Made by a program: the position numbers and the translations under genes. A DNA stretch of 28,211 nt from a virus. This document shows, piece after piece, positions 1 through 8,905 of the stretch (position 1 is its first letter; each line of letters begins with the position of its first letter). The stretch is from positions 1-28,211 of the IMG/VR virus record IMGVR_UViG_3300042006_000265, one strand, 5' to 3'. Under the pieces are notes generated by a model. It made no database searches. It had not been told where the DNA came from and saw only the letters and a list, made by a program, of their open reading frames with translations.

Positions 1-1
1 A

Positions 2-2107
2 AAAGGTATTGTTCAGTTAAGTGATACACTCACTTCAACAGCTATAGATCAAGCGCTCACAGCAAGACAAGGTAAAGTCTTGGCAGACATCAAAGCAAAT
101 TTATCTGGGGCCACATTTACCGGTTCGGTGAGTTCACCTAATTTTATTGTTGGTAATGGTTCATCATCTTATCCAGCTGTGCACTTTAAGCCTAAAGATG
201 CTGTGAATGGCGCTATTCTTGAGATGGCTTCAAGTGGATATCCATATTTTGCAATTCGTCCTATTGATAGTTTGGGATCATCTACTGGTCAGGTTGCCTA
301 TTTCGCTATCCCAAATACAAAAGTTGGTTCACATACTTTTGCTATGGTGTCTGATATTCCGAATATCGTAAATAACCTAACAACTAATGATGAGACTAAA
401 ACGCTCTCTGCAGCACAGGGCAAAGTTCTAAATGACAATAAAGTTAATCATGGTGATTATGGCCTTGGCCAAACATTAAATGTCCCTGAAAATGTTTTGT
501 TGTCAGGTTTAAATATTCAAAACTCGTTCTGGTCACGTGGCAGTGGCACTATGCCTGCTGACTCACCAGTAAACGGTGCTTTTAAAGCTATTAACTTTGG
601 ACCAGCATCGTGGAATTCGCAGATTGTAGTTCCAGCTTACACTAATCAAATGTTTTTACGTTCCCGTAAGACAGCAGATGGTGCATTTGCCCCATGGCGT
701 GAATTTGCTTTCACTGATAGCAGTATTAGTGGAAATGCTGGTTCTGCAACTAAACTCCAGACACCACGTACTATTAACGGTGCTTCATTTGATGGAACGT
801 CAAATATTACAGTCTACGATACTTCTAAACTGCCTTTAACAGGGGGAACAATTTCAGGGAATCTTACTGTTACAGGTAATCTTTCAACTGACAGACTTAA
901 TGGTAATGCTGATGCTTTATCTATTTTAAATGGCTCATCTGCAAGAGGTATTAATATTGGACAAGTACTGGTTTCTAATCAGTATTCTGATGTAAGCAAA
1001 GTACCTGTTAATGGCGGCTATATAAAAGGAAGTTTAATTGTCGGTGGTGGTATAACCGGAAATGCTAGTTCGGCTTCCAAACTTGCTACGGCCCGTACTA
1101 TTTCAGCTACTGGTGATGGTAGCTGGTCAGTTTCATTTGATGGAAATACAAACGTAAGTGCGGCATTTACACTAGCAAATTCAGGCGTAGCAGCTGGCAC
1201 ATACCAATCAGTTACAGTCGATGCAAAGGGGCGTGTTACAGCAGGCCAAACTGTTACAACTGGTCTTGTCACTAGTAATGCCGCAACTGGAACAACTAAT
1301 ACAGCAACATCTAATACCAATACATTTTTAAATGTAGTTGAGTCAAAAGGTGGTATCGCTTCATCCGTTGGGACCTCTACACAAGTAACAGGGGCTGGTA
1401 GTGTTACTGTTTCATCTGATACCGCAGGCAAATTAGTAATTACTGGTACAAATACGACTTATACCGCAGGTAATGGCTTGTCACTGACTGGCACAGTGTT
1501 TAGCGCAAAATTACTTAATGTACTGAACTCAACGGATGCAACCTCTGCTTTAACTGCAGCACAAGGTAAAGTTCTTAAAGACACAGTAGATATAAAGCTT
1601 GATAAAGCTGGTGGCACCATTACTGGAGACTTAGCGGTAAAAGGTAAGTTCACTTTAGATCAATCAAATCTCGTAGTTGTGTCAGGTTCTAATTATCAAA
1701 TTACGTATGACTATGCGACACGCATTGCAACGATTGAAATGACTTTGTTTGAAAACAAAAGAATTATGGATGCGATGCCGCGATATAGCTCACGTAATGC
1801 ATGGGTTTTTGCATTAGAAGTTTCATTACCTATTCAATTAAAGAAAAGACTTACAGAACATTTTTACATTTCAGAATATTTAGAAGGTCAAACCCAGTTT
1901 GGTGAAGAGGCTTCTGAGTGGATGTTTAACTGTATGCCATCAAATTATCAACCCTATTCCAAAGATGCCAATGGTGCATATGTTGATGACCCAACTAAGC
2001 GTGTCTCTGCTGTAGGTGATTCAAAAGTATTTATTTTGGCGCGTCGTTGGTCTGGCGACCAGGATGAACCTTGCAATGGTTATTTACGAGTAACAGGATT
2101 TTTCTAA
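2..2107 (+). CDS. Tail fibre protein (5' end outside window)
   Basis: The frame is open from the first bases of the window, so the N-terminus, which would attach to the baseplate, is missing; about 701 residues are visible. The protein is Gly/Ser/Thr/Asn-rich and built of fibre-type repeats. The segment AAQGKVL or a close variant occurs three times (near bases 60-80, 410-430 and 1555-1575), and TYQSVTVDAKGRVTAG near base 1200 is a motif common in phage fibres. The last 140 residues lose the repeat character and probably form the receptor-binding tip. It is followed by a fibre-assembly-type gene that overlaps its stop codon by one base, then by the sheath gene. The position corresponds to P2 gene H. 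The receptor cannot be read from sequence. Confidence 0.9.
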   Translation, partial: KGIVQLSDTLTSTAIDQALTARQGKVLADIKANLSGATFTGSVSSPNFIVGNGSSSYPAVHFKPKDAVNGAILEMASSGYPYFAIRPIDSLGSSTGQVAYFAIPNTKVGSHTFAMVSDIPNIVNNLTTNDETKTLSAAQGKVLNDNKVNHGDYGLGQTLNVPENVLLSGLNIQNSFWSRGSGTMPADSPVNGAFKAINFGPASWNSQIVVPAYTNQMFLRSRKTADGAFAPWREFAFTDSSISGNAGSATKLQTPRTINGASFDGTSNITVYDTSKLPLTGGTISGNLTVTGNLSTDRLNGNADALSILNGSSARGINIGQVLVSNQYSDVSKVPVNGGYIKGSLIVGGGITGNASSASKLATARTISATGDGSWSVSFDGNTNVSAAFTLANSGVAAGTYQSVTVDAKGRVTAGQTVTTGLVTSNAATGTTNTATSNTNTFLNVVESKGGIASSVGTSTQVTGAGSVTVSSDTAGKLVITGTNTTYTAGNGLSLTGTVFSAKLLNVLNSTDATSALTAAQGKVLKDTVDIKLDKAGGTITGDLAVKGKFTLDQSNLVVVSGSNYQITYDYATRIATIEMTLFENKRIMDAMPRYSSRNAWVFALEVSLPIQLKKRLTEHFYISEYLEGQTQFGEEASEWMFNCMPSNYQPYSKDANGAYVDDPTKRVSAVGDSKVFILARRWSGDQDEPCNGYLRVTGFF

Positions 2108-2601
2108 TGAAGTATTTTTTCCAATTTGAAACACAGCTTTTTGATATTGCTATCAATGAACAGACAAAACCCAAGGCGGGTTTTGTCGAAGTAACCAAAG
2201 CCAAATATGACCAGTTACTTAATGCAGTGAACAAAGGATTAATGATTTTTGAAGACCTAACTTGTTCCGGTCCTAAACCAAGCTCATATCATGTTTGGGG
2301 TGAACATGGATGGTATGATCCACGTACACCAGAGCAAAAACGTTCAGAATACTTATTATCGTTAAAACCACTTACACGACGCCAATTCAAATTAGCTTTA
2401 TTACAGAATGATTTACTGGATACGGTTGAAAAGCAAATGGCTGAGATCGACGATCCGGTGATGAGAAATAAGATTCAAATTGAATATAACGAGTCTTTAA
2501 ATTTTGAACGAAATAATGACTCAGTTTTATTTATGGCAAGTGTTTTAAATTTAGCTGAAGGAGAGGTCGACAAGATGTGGGAATATGCGATGACCTTATA
2601 A
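2107..2601 (+). CDS. Probable tail fibre assembly protein
   Basis: This 164-residue protein starts at an ATG that overlaps the tail fibre stop (TAATG), so it is probably translationally coupled. A start 36 bases upstream is possible but lacks this logic. The N-terminal half has a Tyr/Trp-rich segment (HVWGEHGWYDPRTPEQ). The C-terminal half starts with LTRRQFKLALL and includes IDDPVMRNKIQIEYNE, a pattern seen in small phage proteins that sit next to fibre genes. The position fits P2 gene G, whose product helps fold or attach fibres. The assignment rests on position and this weak pattern, and homology to P2 G itself is not evident by eye. Confidence 0.65.
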   Translation: MKYFFQFETQLFDIAINEQTKPKAGFVEVTKAKYDQLLNAVNKGLMIFEDLTCSGPKPSSYHVWGEHGWYDPRTPEQKRSEYLLSLKPLTRRQFKLALLQNDLLDTVEKQMAEIDDPVMRNKIQIEYNESLNFERNNDSVLFMASVLNLAEGEVDKMWEYAMTL

Positions 2602-2607
2602 AGCGTT

Positions 2608-2632
2608 AGTTGTAATAGTGCCATTTACAACT
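2608..2632 (+). promoter_or_regulatory. Inverted repeat, candidate Ogr site of the FI operon
   Basis: AGTTGTAA and TTACAACT form a perfect 8-bp inverted repeat with a 9-base spacer in the 110-bp gap before the sheath gene. P2 late promoters are activated by Ogr at a TGT-N12-ACA dyad about 55 bp upstream of transcription start. This dyad is TGT-N13-ACA, at a suitable distance before FI. No convincing -35/-10 pair follows, as expected for an activator-dependent promoter. The one-base difference in spacing is a caveat. Confidence 0.5.
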
Positions 2633-2663
2633 GCCATAGAATGAAATCAAACGTGCAATTTGA

Positions 2664-2704
2664 AAACCTGTGATCTGACAAAAAACCAAACAGACCACAG
2701 GTTT
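2664..2704 (+). terminator. Hairpin before the sheath gene (terminator or translational switch)
   Basis: AAACCTGTG at 2664-2672 pairs with CACAGGTTT at 2696-2704, with a further CTG/CAG pairing inside, and a T-rich run follows up to the ATG at 2712. It could terminate transcripts of the fibre genes. The only Shine-Dalgarno-like AGG for the sheath gene (2699-2701, 10 bases before the ATG) lies inside the 3' arm, so it could also control translation. Confidence 0.5.
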
Positions 2705-2711
2705 ATTTTTT

Positions 2712-3881
2712 ATGGCAGATTCATATCACCACGGGGTCCGGGTTTTCGAAATCAACAACGGAAGCCGCCCCATTCGCACTGTATCTACAGCCGTTATCGG
2801 TATGGTGTGTACTGCATCAGATGCAGATGAACAAACATTTCCACTCAATACCGCAGTTCTAATTACTGATATTCAGTCCGCTATTGGCAAAGCTGGCGTT
2901 CAAGGTACTCTCGCTCGCTCTCTACAAGCAATTGTAGATCAGACAAATGCAGTTGTTATTGTCGTACGTGTTGTTCAAGAACAAGATGAAGCGGCTCAAA
3001 CGACTGCCGTTATTGGTGGTACAGCTGACGGTAAATATACCGGTATGAAGGCGTTATTAACTTCAGGTTCTAAATTTGGAATTAAACCACGTATTTTAGG
3101 AATTCCCGGGTTAGATAATGCTGCAGTAGGCGCTGGTCTTACATCCATTGCTCAACAGTTACGTGGTTTTAGTTACGTTTCTGCTTGGGGGTGTGACACA
3201 AAAGAAGAAGTTGTCGCTTATCGCCAGACTTTTGGTGCTCGTGAAACTATGGTCATTTGGCCAGAGTTTTTAGGTTGGGACACAGCCACCAACAAAACGA
3301 CCTCATTAGATGCTACCGCGAGAGCCTTAGGTCTACGGGCCAAGATTGACCAAGAAACGGGTTGGCATAAAACATTATCAAACGTTCCAGTAAATGGTGT
3401 CACTGGCATCAGTAAAGATGTGTTTTGGGATTTACAGTCTTCAGCTACTGACGCCAACTTCCTCAATGAAAATGATGTAACCACATTAATTCAACGTGAT
3501 GGTTTCCGCTTCTGGGGATCACGTACTTGTTCTGAAGATCCACTCTTTGCTTTTGAAAACTACACCCGAACTGCACAAGTCATTATGGACACTATGGGTG
3601 AAGCTCATATGTGGGCAGTTGATAAGCCACTTCACCCTTCTTTAGCACGAGACATCATCGAAGGTATCAATGCAAAACTTCGGGACTGGACTACGAATGG
3701 TTATCTCATTGGTGGTGAAGCTTGGTTTGACCCGGCACTCAACACAGCTGACATTCTAAAAGCCGGCAAGTTACGCATTTCTTATGACTACACACCAGTT
3801 CCACCTTTAGAAGATTTAAGCCTACGTCAGCATATCACTGACAGTTATTTGGCTGACTTTGCTTCACGTATTACTGCATAG
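2712..3881 (+). CDS. FI: Tail sheath protein FI
   Basis: The product is the contractile sheath subunit that polymerises around the tail tube and drives DNA injection. At 389 residues it is close to the P2 FI length. The start MADSYHHGVRVFEINNG with RPIRTVSTAVIGMVCTASDAD is the family's N-terminal strand-exchange region. SYVSAWGCDTKEEV and the C-terminal region around RISYDYTPVPPLEDL are also typical. It is the first gene after the candidate late promoter and hairpin and lies 13 bases before the tube gene, as in the P2 FETUD operon. Confidence 0.95.
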   Translation: MADSYHHGVRVFEINNGSRPIRTVSTAVIGMVCTASDADEQTFPLNTAVLITDIQSAIGKAGVQGTLARSLQAIVDQTNAVVIVVRVVQEQDEAAQTTAVIGGTADGKYTGMKALLTSGSKFGIKPRILGIPGLDNAAVGAGLTSIAQQLRGFSYVSAWGCDTKEEVVAYRQTFGARETMVIWPEFLGWDTATNKTTSLDATARALGLRAKIDQETGWHKTLSNVPVNGVTGISKDVFWDLQSSATDANFLNENDVTTLIQRDGFRFWGSRTCSEDPLFAFENYTRTAQVIMDTMGEAHMWAVDKPLHPSLARDIIEGINAKLRDWTTNGYLIGGEAWFDPALNTADILKAGKLRISYDYTPVPPLEDLSLRQHITDSYLADFASRITA

Positions 3882-3894
3882 GAAGAAATAGCAA

Positions 3895-4410
3895 ATGGCA
3901 TTACCTAAGAAACTCAAATTAATGGACCTCTTCAATGAAGGGGTTAGCTATTTCGGTCAAACCGGTGAAGTAACTATTCCAAAGCTAGCACGTAAGTTAG
4001 AAAACTGGCGCGGTGGCGGTATGGAAGGCAACGTTAAGGTCGATTTAGGTTTTGGTGACGATATCTCAACCTTCCAGTGGAAACTTGGTGGTGTAGATCC
4101 ACTCATTCTTGAGCAATTCGGTGCTTCGACAGTTGGTGCACACATGTTGCGCTTTGCTGGTTCATATCAACGCGACGACACAGCAGAAATTGATGCTTAT
4201 GAAATTGTTGTTCGTGGACGTCATGAGGAAATCGATTTCGGTAATCAGAAAGCTGGTGATGACACTGAAACCACAATTAAAACCATCTGGAGCTATTACA
4301 AGCTCAGCATCAATGGAGTGGTTTATTTGGAAATTGATATTCCATCAAACAAATTCATTGTCAAAGGCGTCGACCGCAACGCTGAGCACATGAAAGCAAT
4401 TGGCCATTAA
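3895..4410 (+). CDS. FII: Tail tube protein FII
   Basis: This is the major tail tube subunit, which stacks in hexameric rings inside the sheath. Its 171 residues match the usual P2 FII length. Family features are the start MALPKKLKLMDLFNEG, the central GGGMEGNVKVDLGFGD strand region and the C-terminal YLEIDIPSNKFIVKGVDR. A clear ribosome site (AGGAAG) precedes the ATG. It directly follows FI, and the two are made in bulk together. A hairpin with a T tail follows and probably lowers expression of the next gene, whose product is needed in smaller amounts. Confidence 0.95.
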   Translation: MALPKKLKLMDLFNEGVSYFGQTGEVTIPKLARKLENWRGGGMEGNVKVDLGFGDDISTFQWKLGGVDPLILEQFGASTVGAHMLRFAGSYQRDDTAEIDAYEIVVRGRHEEIDFGNQKAGDDTETTIKTIWSYYKLSINGVVYLEIDIPSNKFIVKGVDRNAEHMKAIGH

Positions 4411-4424
4411 TCATTTTTCCTTAC

Positions 4425-4453
4425 CTCCGGTTGGCATCAGCCGGAGTCTTTTT
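4425..4453 (+). terminator. Rho-independent (partial) terminator between FII and E
   Basis: CTCCGGTT at 4425-4432 pairs with AGCCGGAG at 4439-4446 around the loop GGCATC, followed by TCTTTTT. Being inside the tail operon, it is likely an attenuator that lets the abundant sheath/tube message exceed that of the chaperone and tape measure. Confidence 0.8.
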
Positions 4454-4474
4454 AATTCTTTTTAGGACAAAACC

Positions 4475-4840
4475 ATGAATACTCAAGACCAAACACCAAA
4501 TAAAGAACTTGAAGAGCAACAAGTTGAAAATCAACAGGCCATTAACCCGGATGTTGAAACAATTGATTTAGATAAACCTATCAAAATGGGTTCGATTGAA
4601 ATTGCAAAATTAGATATCCGCAAACCTAACGTTATGGCCCTTCAGGGCGTGAAAATCACGGATTTGATGCAAGGTGATGTATCTGCAATTTGTACAGTTA
4701 TCCCGCGTGTATCAAGCCCAACCCTAACAAAAGCTCAAATTAATCAGCTAGAGCCTTCAGATCTCGCTCAAATTGGTGCAGCGCTCATCCTTTTTTTGCA
4801 ACCGAGCTCAGTACGTGCAGCAATCTTACAGCAACAGTAA
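4475..4840 (+). CDS. E: Tail assembly chaperone gpE (short product)
   Basis: This 121-residue, Gln/Glu-rich protein is the unshifted product of the tail chaperone gene. It would coat the tape measure protein during tube assembly and is absent from the virion. The core IDLDKPIKMGSIEIAKLDIRKPNVMALQGVKITDLMQ (split here: IDLDKPIKMGSIEIAKLDI then RKPNVMALQGVKITDLMQ) matches the gpE family. An acidic N-terminal extension makes it longer than P2 E. The slippery site lies at 4792-4798, close to its 3' end. Confidence 0.9.
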   Translation: MNTQDQTPNKELEEQQVENQQAINPDVETIDLDKPIKMGSIEIAKLDIRKPNVMALQGVKITDLMQGDVSAICTVIPRVSSPTLTKAQINQLEPSDLAQIGAALILFLQPSSVRAAILQQQ

Positions 4841-4971
4841 ATGACGCGATTGCGAATATCGCGGTGGTCTTTCATTGGCCACCGCAAACCTACACGAATA
4901 TGACCTTATCGGAATTGATGCAATGGCATCAAAAAGCCATTGAAAGAAATGGAAATGATGCTGAAATATGA
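4475..4971 (+). CDS. E': gpE-E' fusion made by programmed -1 frameshift
   Basis: The heptamer T TTT TTG at 4792-4798 is in the E frame, exactly the arrangement of the P2 E/E' slippery site. Slipping back one base after codon 108 joins E to a 57-codon extension read from 4798 to the TGA at 4969-4971, giving about 165 residues. The extension contains IAVVFHWPP and LSELMQWHQKAIERNG, which resemble the E' tail that binds the tape measure. The fusion stop overlaps the tape measure start (ATGA), as in other tailed phages. The shift itself is inferred from the site and the conserved extension. Confidence 0.88.
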
Positions 4972-7900
4972 AGCAACTTAAACTAGAAGTTATCTTCGGA
5001 TCCCAAGATAAACTCAGTCCCGCACTTAAAATCCTTTCTGGCAACAGTAATGCTGCTGCCAGAGCACTTAAACAGACTAAAGATCAAGTTAAAAGTCTCG
5101 AATCCCAATTAGCTAAAATTGAAAGCTACGAGAAACAAAAAGTTGTCGTACAGCAAAGCAGCCTTGCATTAAAAAACATGCAGGATCATGTCAAACATTT
5201 AAAAGCTGAAATTGCCCGGAACCCGACAAATAATCTGGCCAACTCACTGGAGCAAACTCAGCAACAATTAAAAGCGACTGAAGCTGCAAAAAAGCAATTG
5301 GATGTACAACTCAAACGTATTGATGCCTTCAGACAACAAAAACAAGCTGCTTTAGATACGACAAAAAGTTATCAAGCTGTTCAGACCCGTATTGCTGATT
5401 TAAAGCGGCAAATGGATGCACAACCAAGTCAAAAACTAACTCAGGATTTCAACCGGGCATCACGAGAAGCTGAGCAACTAAAGAATCGTATTAATGAGCA
5501 AGCCGTTTCACTACAACGTGCTCGTAATGATCTTAGCCAATATAGTATTAGCACCAAAAATCTAAGTTATGAACATATCCGGTTGCGTAGAGAACTAGAA
5601 CAATCTAATCGGACCATAGGTACGCAAAAGCAAAGTCTTCGCCAATTAAAAGAAGAGCATAAACAGAGTCAATCTTCATTGCGTGGCCTAACTCAGCAAC
5701 TCACTAGCAGCGAGAGGGAGGTAGGTAAATTAACCGCTGAATATGACAAGCAAAAACAACATTTAAAAAGCTTAAGCCGGGAGCTAGATCAATCTGGGGT
5801 ATCAGTAAGCCAGCTTGCAACGCATCAAGGTAAATTAAAAGATCGTTTATCTACTACAAATACGGAGTTAGATAAACAGCAGCGGCAAATGTCGCAATTG
5901 ACTCGAATGCAGCAGAACTACCAAAAGGTACAGCAACATTCACGTACTGCGATGATTTATGGTGCAGGTACTGCAGCAGCTGGTACAGCGGCCATGTATC
6001 AGCTGAGAAAACCAATTGAAGAAAATAAGCGGGTAGAAATAGAGGAAAACAGGATTGCATCTTTAGGTTTAGGGGAAAAAGCTACTAAGGAAGCGACCGC
6101 CTATGCCAAAGCGATGAAAACCTTCGGTACAAGTACCTTTGATAACTTGCAATTAATGCGTGATGGTGTCACTGCCTTTGCAGACGTTCATCATGCCGAA
6201 ATGGTTGCACCGACACTCTCACGAATGAAATTTGCCAATGAAGCCATGTATGGCCATGAACAGGGCAGTGAGAATGAACGCAAATTCATGGACATGTTGA
6301 AGGTTATTGAACTGCGAAATGGTTTAAGAAGTGAAAAAGCTTTCCAAGAGCAAGCCAACATCATTCAACAGGTTATCACTGCGACTGGTGGACGTGTTCA
6401 AGCCGGAGAATGGTTAAATGCTATTAAAACAGGTGGGGTAGCTGTTAAAGGTTTAACGAACGAAGCTTTCTATTACAAGATGGAGCCAATCGTTCAGGAA
6501 CTTGGTGGACATAGATTCGGTACATCGGCCATGTCCGCATACCAAAACATTTATCAGGGACGTACAACCAAACGCGCAGCAAATAATTTGTTGGAATTGG
6601 GCCTAATTGCTGACCAAAGTAAAGTAACTCATGACAAAGCTGGTCAAGTATCTTTTTTAAACCCTGGTGCACTAAAAGGTGCTGATCTATTTAAAAAAGA
6701 TCAGTTTGCATGGCTTGAACAGGTACTCTTACCAACTTTAGCTGAAAAGGGGATTACATCACGCGATCAGATCCATGACACCATCGGAAGTATTTTTACA
6801 AACCGCAACGCATCAAATCTGTTTACGACCATGTATGACCAGCGTGAACAGATCCATAAGAATGCAAAATTAAATTCAGGGGCAGATAATATTGACCAGC
6901 TCAATAGTAAAGCCATGAACACCACATCGGGTAAAGAACTTGAAGCCCGGGCAAAACTGAATGATGCCTATCTCAACTTTGGCCAGAATATTTTACCGAT
7001 TTATACCAGTGCGATTGAAGTAGCTACTGAAGCTTTGAAAGGCTTCAACACTTGGATGCAGCAAAACCCAACGCTGGCCAAGATGCTTGGAGCCGGATTA
7101 TTGGTGATTGCTACTTCATTAGTGGCCATTGGTGGTGCTTTAGTTGTGTTTTCACCTTTGATTCTCAGTATGTTGAGCCTTCGACTCATGATGGCCACGG
7201 TTGGTGCTAAAGGAAGCTCTCTCGGTTTCGTTTTTAAAATGCTTTCTGGGCCAATTGGTTTATTGCAGAAAGGTTTCGCCTTCTTAGGTCGATCAGTGCT
7301 TTGGTTAAGCCGCTTATTTATGGCAAATCCAATTTTATTGGCCGTGACAGCTATTGCTGGAGCTGCTTATCTGATCTATCAAAATTGGGGGGCGATAACC
7401 GGGTTCTTCAGTGGAGTTTGGAATAGCGTAAAACAAATATTCAGTGATGGTTGGAATGCAATTAAATCAGTTATTCAAGGTATAGATAGTGTTTTTGCCA
7501 ATAATCCTATTCTGACATTCATGTTCCCTTTTATTGGAATTCCACGGCTTATTATTGCGAACTGGTCAAGTATAGCTGGGTTCTTTAGTGGTTTATGGAG
7601 CGGTATTGTCTCAGGTGCCAGTTCCTTATGGTCAAGTGTCACACAGATATTTTCACCGATTGGGTCTTGGTTCCTAAATCAATGGAATACTGTCAAAACA
7701 AATACAACTCAGGCATGGGCAGCAATTAAAGCGGCTGTTTCAAATGCATGGAATAATCTAGTTGCAAGTATTCAGACTAATCCGATACTTCAGAAGATCA
7801 TGAGCGGATGGCAAAGTATTTTTGCCTATTTACAGTCGCTTAAAGACCATATGGTTGGGATAGGTCGTAACATTATTGATGGGTTAGTTAGTGGTATTAA

Positions 7901-8894
7901 ATCTGGCTTTAACGGGCTTAAATCCCTATGGGGGCAGATCAACAACTATATGCCAGACTTCATGCGGAAAAAGATGGATATCCATAGTCCATCACGAGTC
8001 ATGCGTGGTATAGGCCGATTTATTGTTGCAGGTCTCGAGGTTGGCTTGGGCCAACAACATGGATCTCTTCAGAAAACTTATAAACGTATTGTTGATACAT
8101 TTACTGCACCTATGCCTGTGACACTTTCTCCTGGTGCAAATCCTCCCGATCAACAACAAACCCTTTGGCAACGTGTGGTTTATGCAACCTTGCCTGAAGT
8201 TATGGATCAGAAGCAGAATATTCAACAGGTATTACAACCAGCAGAAATTCCAGCTATAGCTGATCAAAAACAAGGGATTTGGCAAAAGTTATTTAAAGTT
8301 GACTTGCCAAAAGTTTTAGATCAAAACCAAAGCATCAGTCAGGTATTACAACCTGCAAATATTCCCGGAATCTCTGATCAGCAACAGAATATTTTGCAAC
8401 GTTTAAACCGGGCAATTATTCCAAATGTACCTGATCAGAAGCAAAACATACTGCAGAAAGTAACCGCTATAACTAAGCCAGTTCTTGAACATACTCCAAT
8501 ATTTAAATTATTTGGCCAGATCAAGAATGAATGGAACCGCCTATGGGATGGTTTAGACAATATCGCGGATAAGCTCCCAGAACGATTGAAAATGCTGCTC
8601 GATGTACAGCCTTCAGTAGAACAGCCAACTTTGGCCACGCCATCTTTTAATGTTCCAGTGCAACTGCCTCCAGTAATGACTAAACCGCTTCGTGCTGGTG
8701 TTTCACCTTCAGCTGGAGAGCAAACATCAAAACCTCATCAAATTAAAGTTGAAGGGGACAGCATTGCGATTTATGTAACTGCTCAACCGGGTCAATCAAC
8801 GAATGATATCGCTGCACAAGTCAGACGTGAATTAGAAAGTTATCAGCGCGAAAAAGAAATGCGTATCCGTGATCAGTTTTGGGATAACCAATAG
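4968..8894 (+). CDS. T: Tail tape measure protein gpT
   Basis: The length of this protein sets the tail length; it fills the tube lumen and is ejected with the DNA. It has 1308 residues, much longer than P2 T (about 815). Residues 1-340 are Gln/Lys/Leu-rich coiled coil. Hydrophobic segments lie near 706-738 and 788-805, with further Trp/Gly-rich membrane-active segments to about 960. HSPSRVMRGIGRFIVAGLEVG near 1005-1025 is a typical tape-measure motif. Residues 1061-1174 are six tandem 19-residue repeats, listed separately. The start overlaps the E' stop. The protein is well over 1.5 times P2 T, which suggests a longer tail. Confidence 0.95.
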   Translation: MKQLKLEVIFGSQDKLSPALKILSGNSNAAARALKQTKDQVKSLESQLAKIESYEKQKVVVQQSSLALKNMQDHVKHLKAEIARNPTNNLANSLEQTQQQLKATEAAKKQLDVQLKRIDAFRQQKQAALDTTKSYQAVQTRIADLKRQMDAQPSQKLTQDFNRASREAEQLKNRINEQAVSLQRARNDLSQYSISTKNLSYEHIRLRRELEQSNRTIGTQKQSLRQLKEEHKQSQSSLRGLTQQLTSSEREVGKLTAEYDKQKQHLKSLSRELDQSGVSVSQLATHQGKLKDRLSTTNTELDKQQRQMSQLTRMQQNYQKVQQHSRTAMIYGAGTAAAGTAAMYQLRKPIEENKRVEIEENRIASLGLGEKATKEATAYAKAMKTFGTSTFDNLQLMRDGVTAFADVHHAEMVAPTLSRMKFANEAMYGHEQGSENERKFMDMLKVIELRNGLRSEKAFQEQANIIQQVITATGGRVQAGEWLNAIKTGGVAVKGLTNEAFYYKMEPIVQELGGHRFGTSAMSAYQNIYQGRTTKRAANNLLELGLIADQSKVTHDKAGQVSFLNPGALKGADLFKKDQFAWLEQVLLPTLAEKGITSRDQIHDTIGSIFTNRNASNLFTTMYDQREQIHKNAKLNSGADNIDQLNSKAMNTTSGKELEARAKLNDAYLNFGQNILPIYTSAIEVATEALKGFNTWMQQNPTLAKMLGAGLLVIATSLVAIGGALVVFSPLILSMLSLRLMMATVGAKGSSLGFVFKMLSGPIGLLQKGFAFLGRSVLWLSRLFMANPILLAVTAIAGAAYLIYQNWGAITGFFSGVWNSVKQIFSDGWNAIKSVIQGIDSVFANNPILTFMFPFIGIPRLIIANWSSIAGFFSGLWSGIVSGASSLWSSVTQIFSPIGSWFLNQWNTVKTNTTQAWAAIKAAVSNAWNNLVASIQTNPILQKIMSGWQSIFAYLQSLKDHMVGIGRNIIDGLVSGIKSGFNGLKSLWGQINNYMPDFMRKKMDIHSPSRVMRGIGRFIVAGLEVGLGQQHGSLQKTYKRIVDTFTAPMPVTLSPGANPPDQQQTLWQRVVYATLPEVMDQKQNIQQVLQPAEIPAIADQKQGIWQKLFKVDLPKVLDQNQSISQVLQPANIPGISDQQQNILQRLNRAIIPNVPDQKQNILQKVTAITKPVLEHTPIFKLFGQIKNEWNRLWDGLDNIADKLPERLKMLLDVQPSVEQPTLATPSFNVPVQLPPVMTKPLRAGVSPSAGEQTSKPHQIKVEGDSIAIYVTAQPGQSTNDIAAQVRRELESYQREKEMRIRDQFWDNQ
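8148..8489 (+). repeat. Six tandem 19-residue repeats in the tape measure
   Basis: Codons 1061-1174 of gpT contain six in-register units of exactly 57 bp. They begin DQQQTLW, DQKQNIQ, DQKQGIW, DQNQSIS, DQQQNIL and DQKQNIL. The consensus is DQxQxIxQxLxxxxIPxVx. Units 2 and 4 share QVLQPAxIPxI and units 1 and 3 share WQ...LPxV, which suggests an older 38-residue doublet. Confidence 0.9.
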
Positions 8895-8905
8895 GAATTA
8901 AAATT

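Noticed and set aside
1018-1653. Two long antisense frames in the tail fibre gene
   Set aside because: They mirror Thr/Ser/Ala codons of the fibre repeats, have no ribosome site and no family features.
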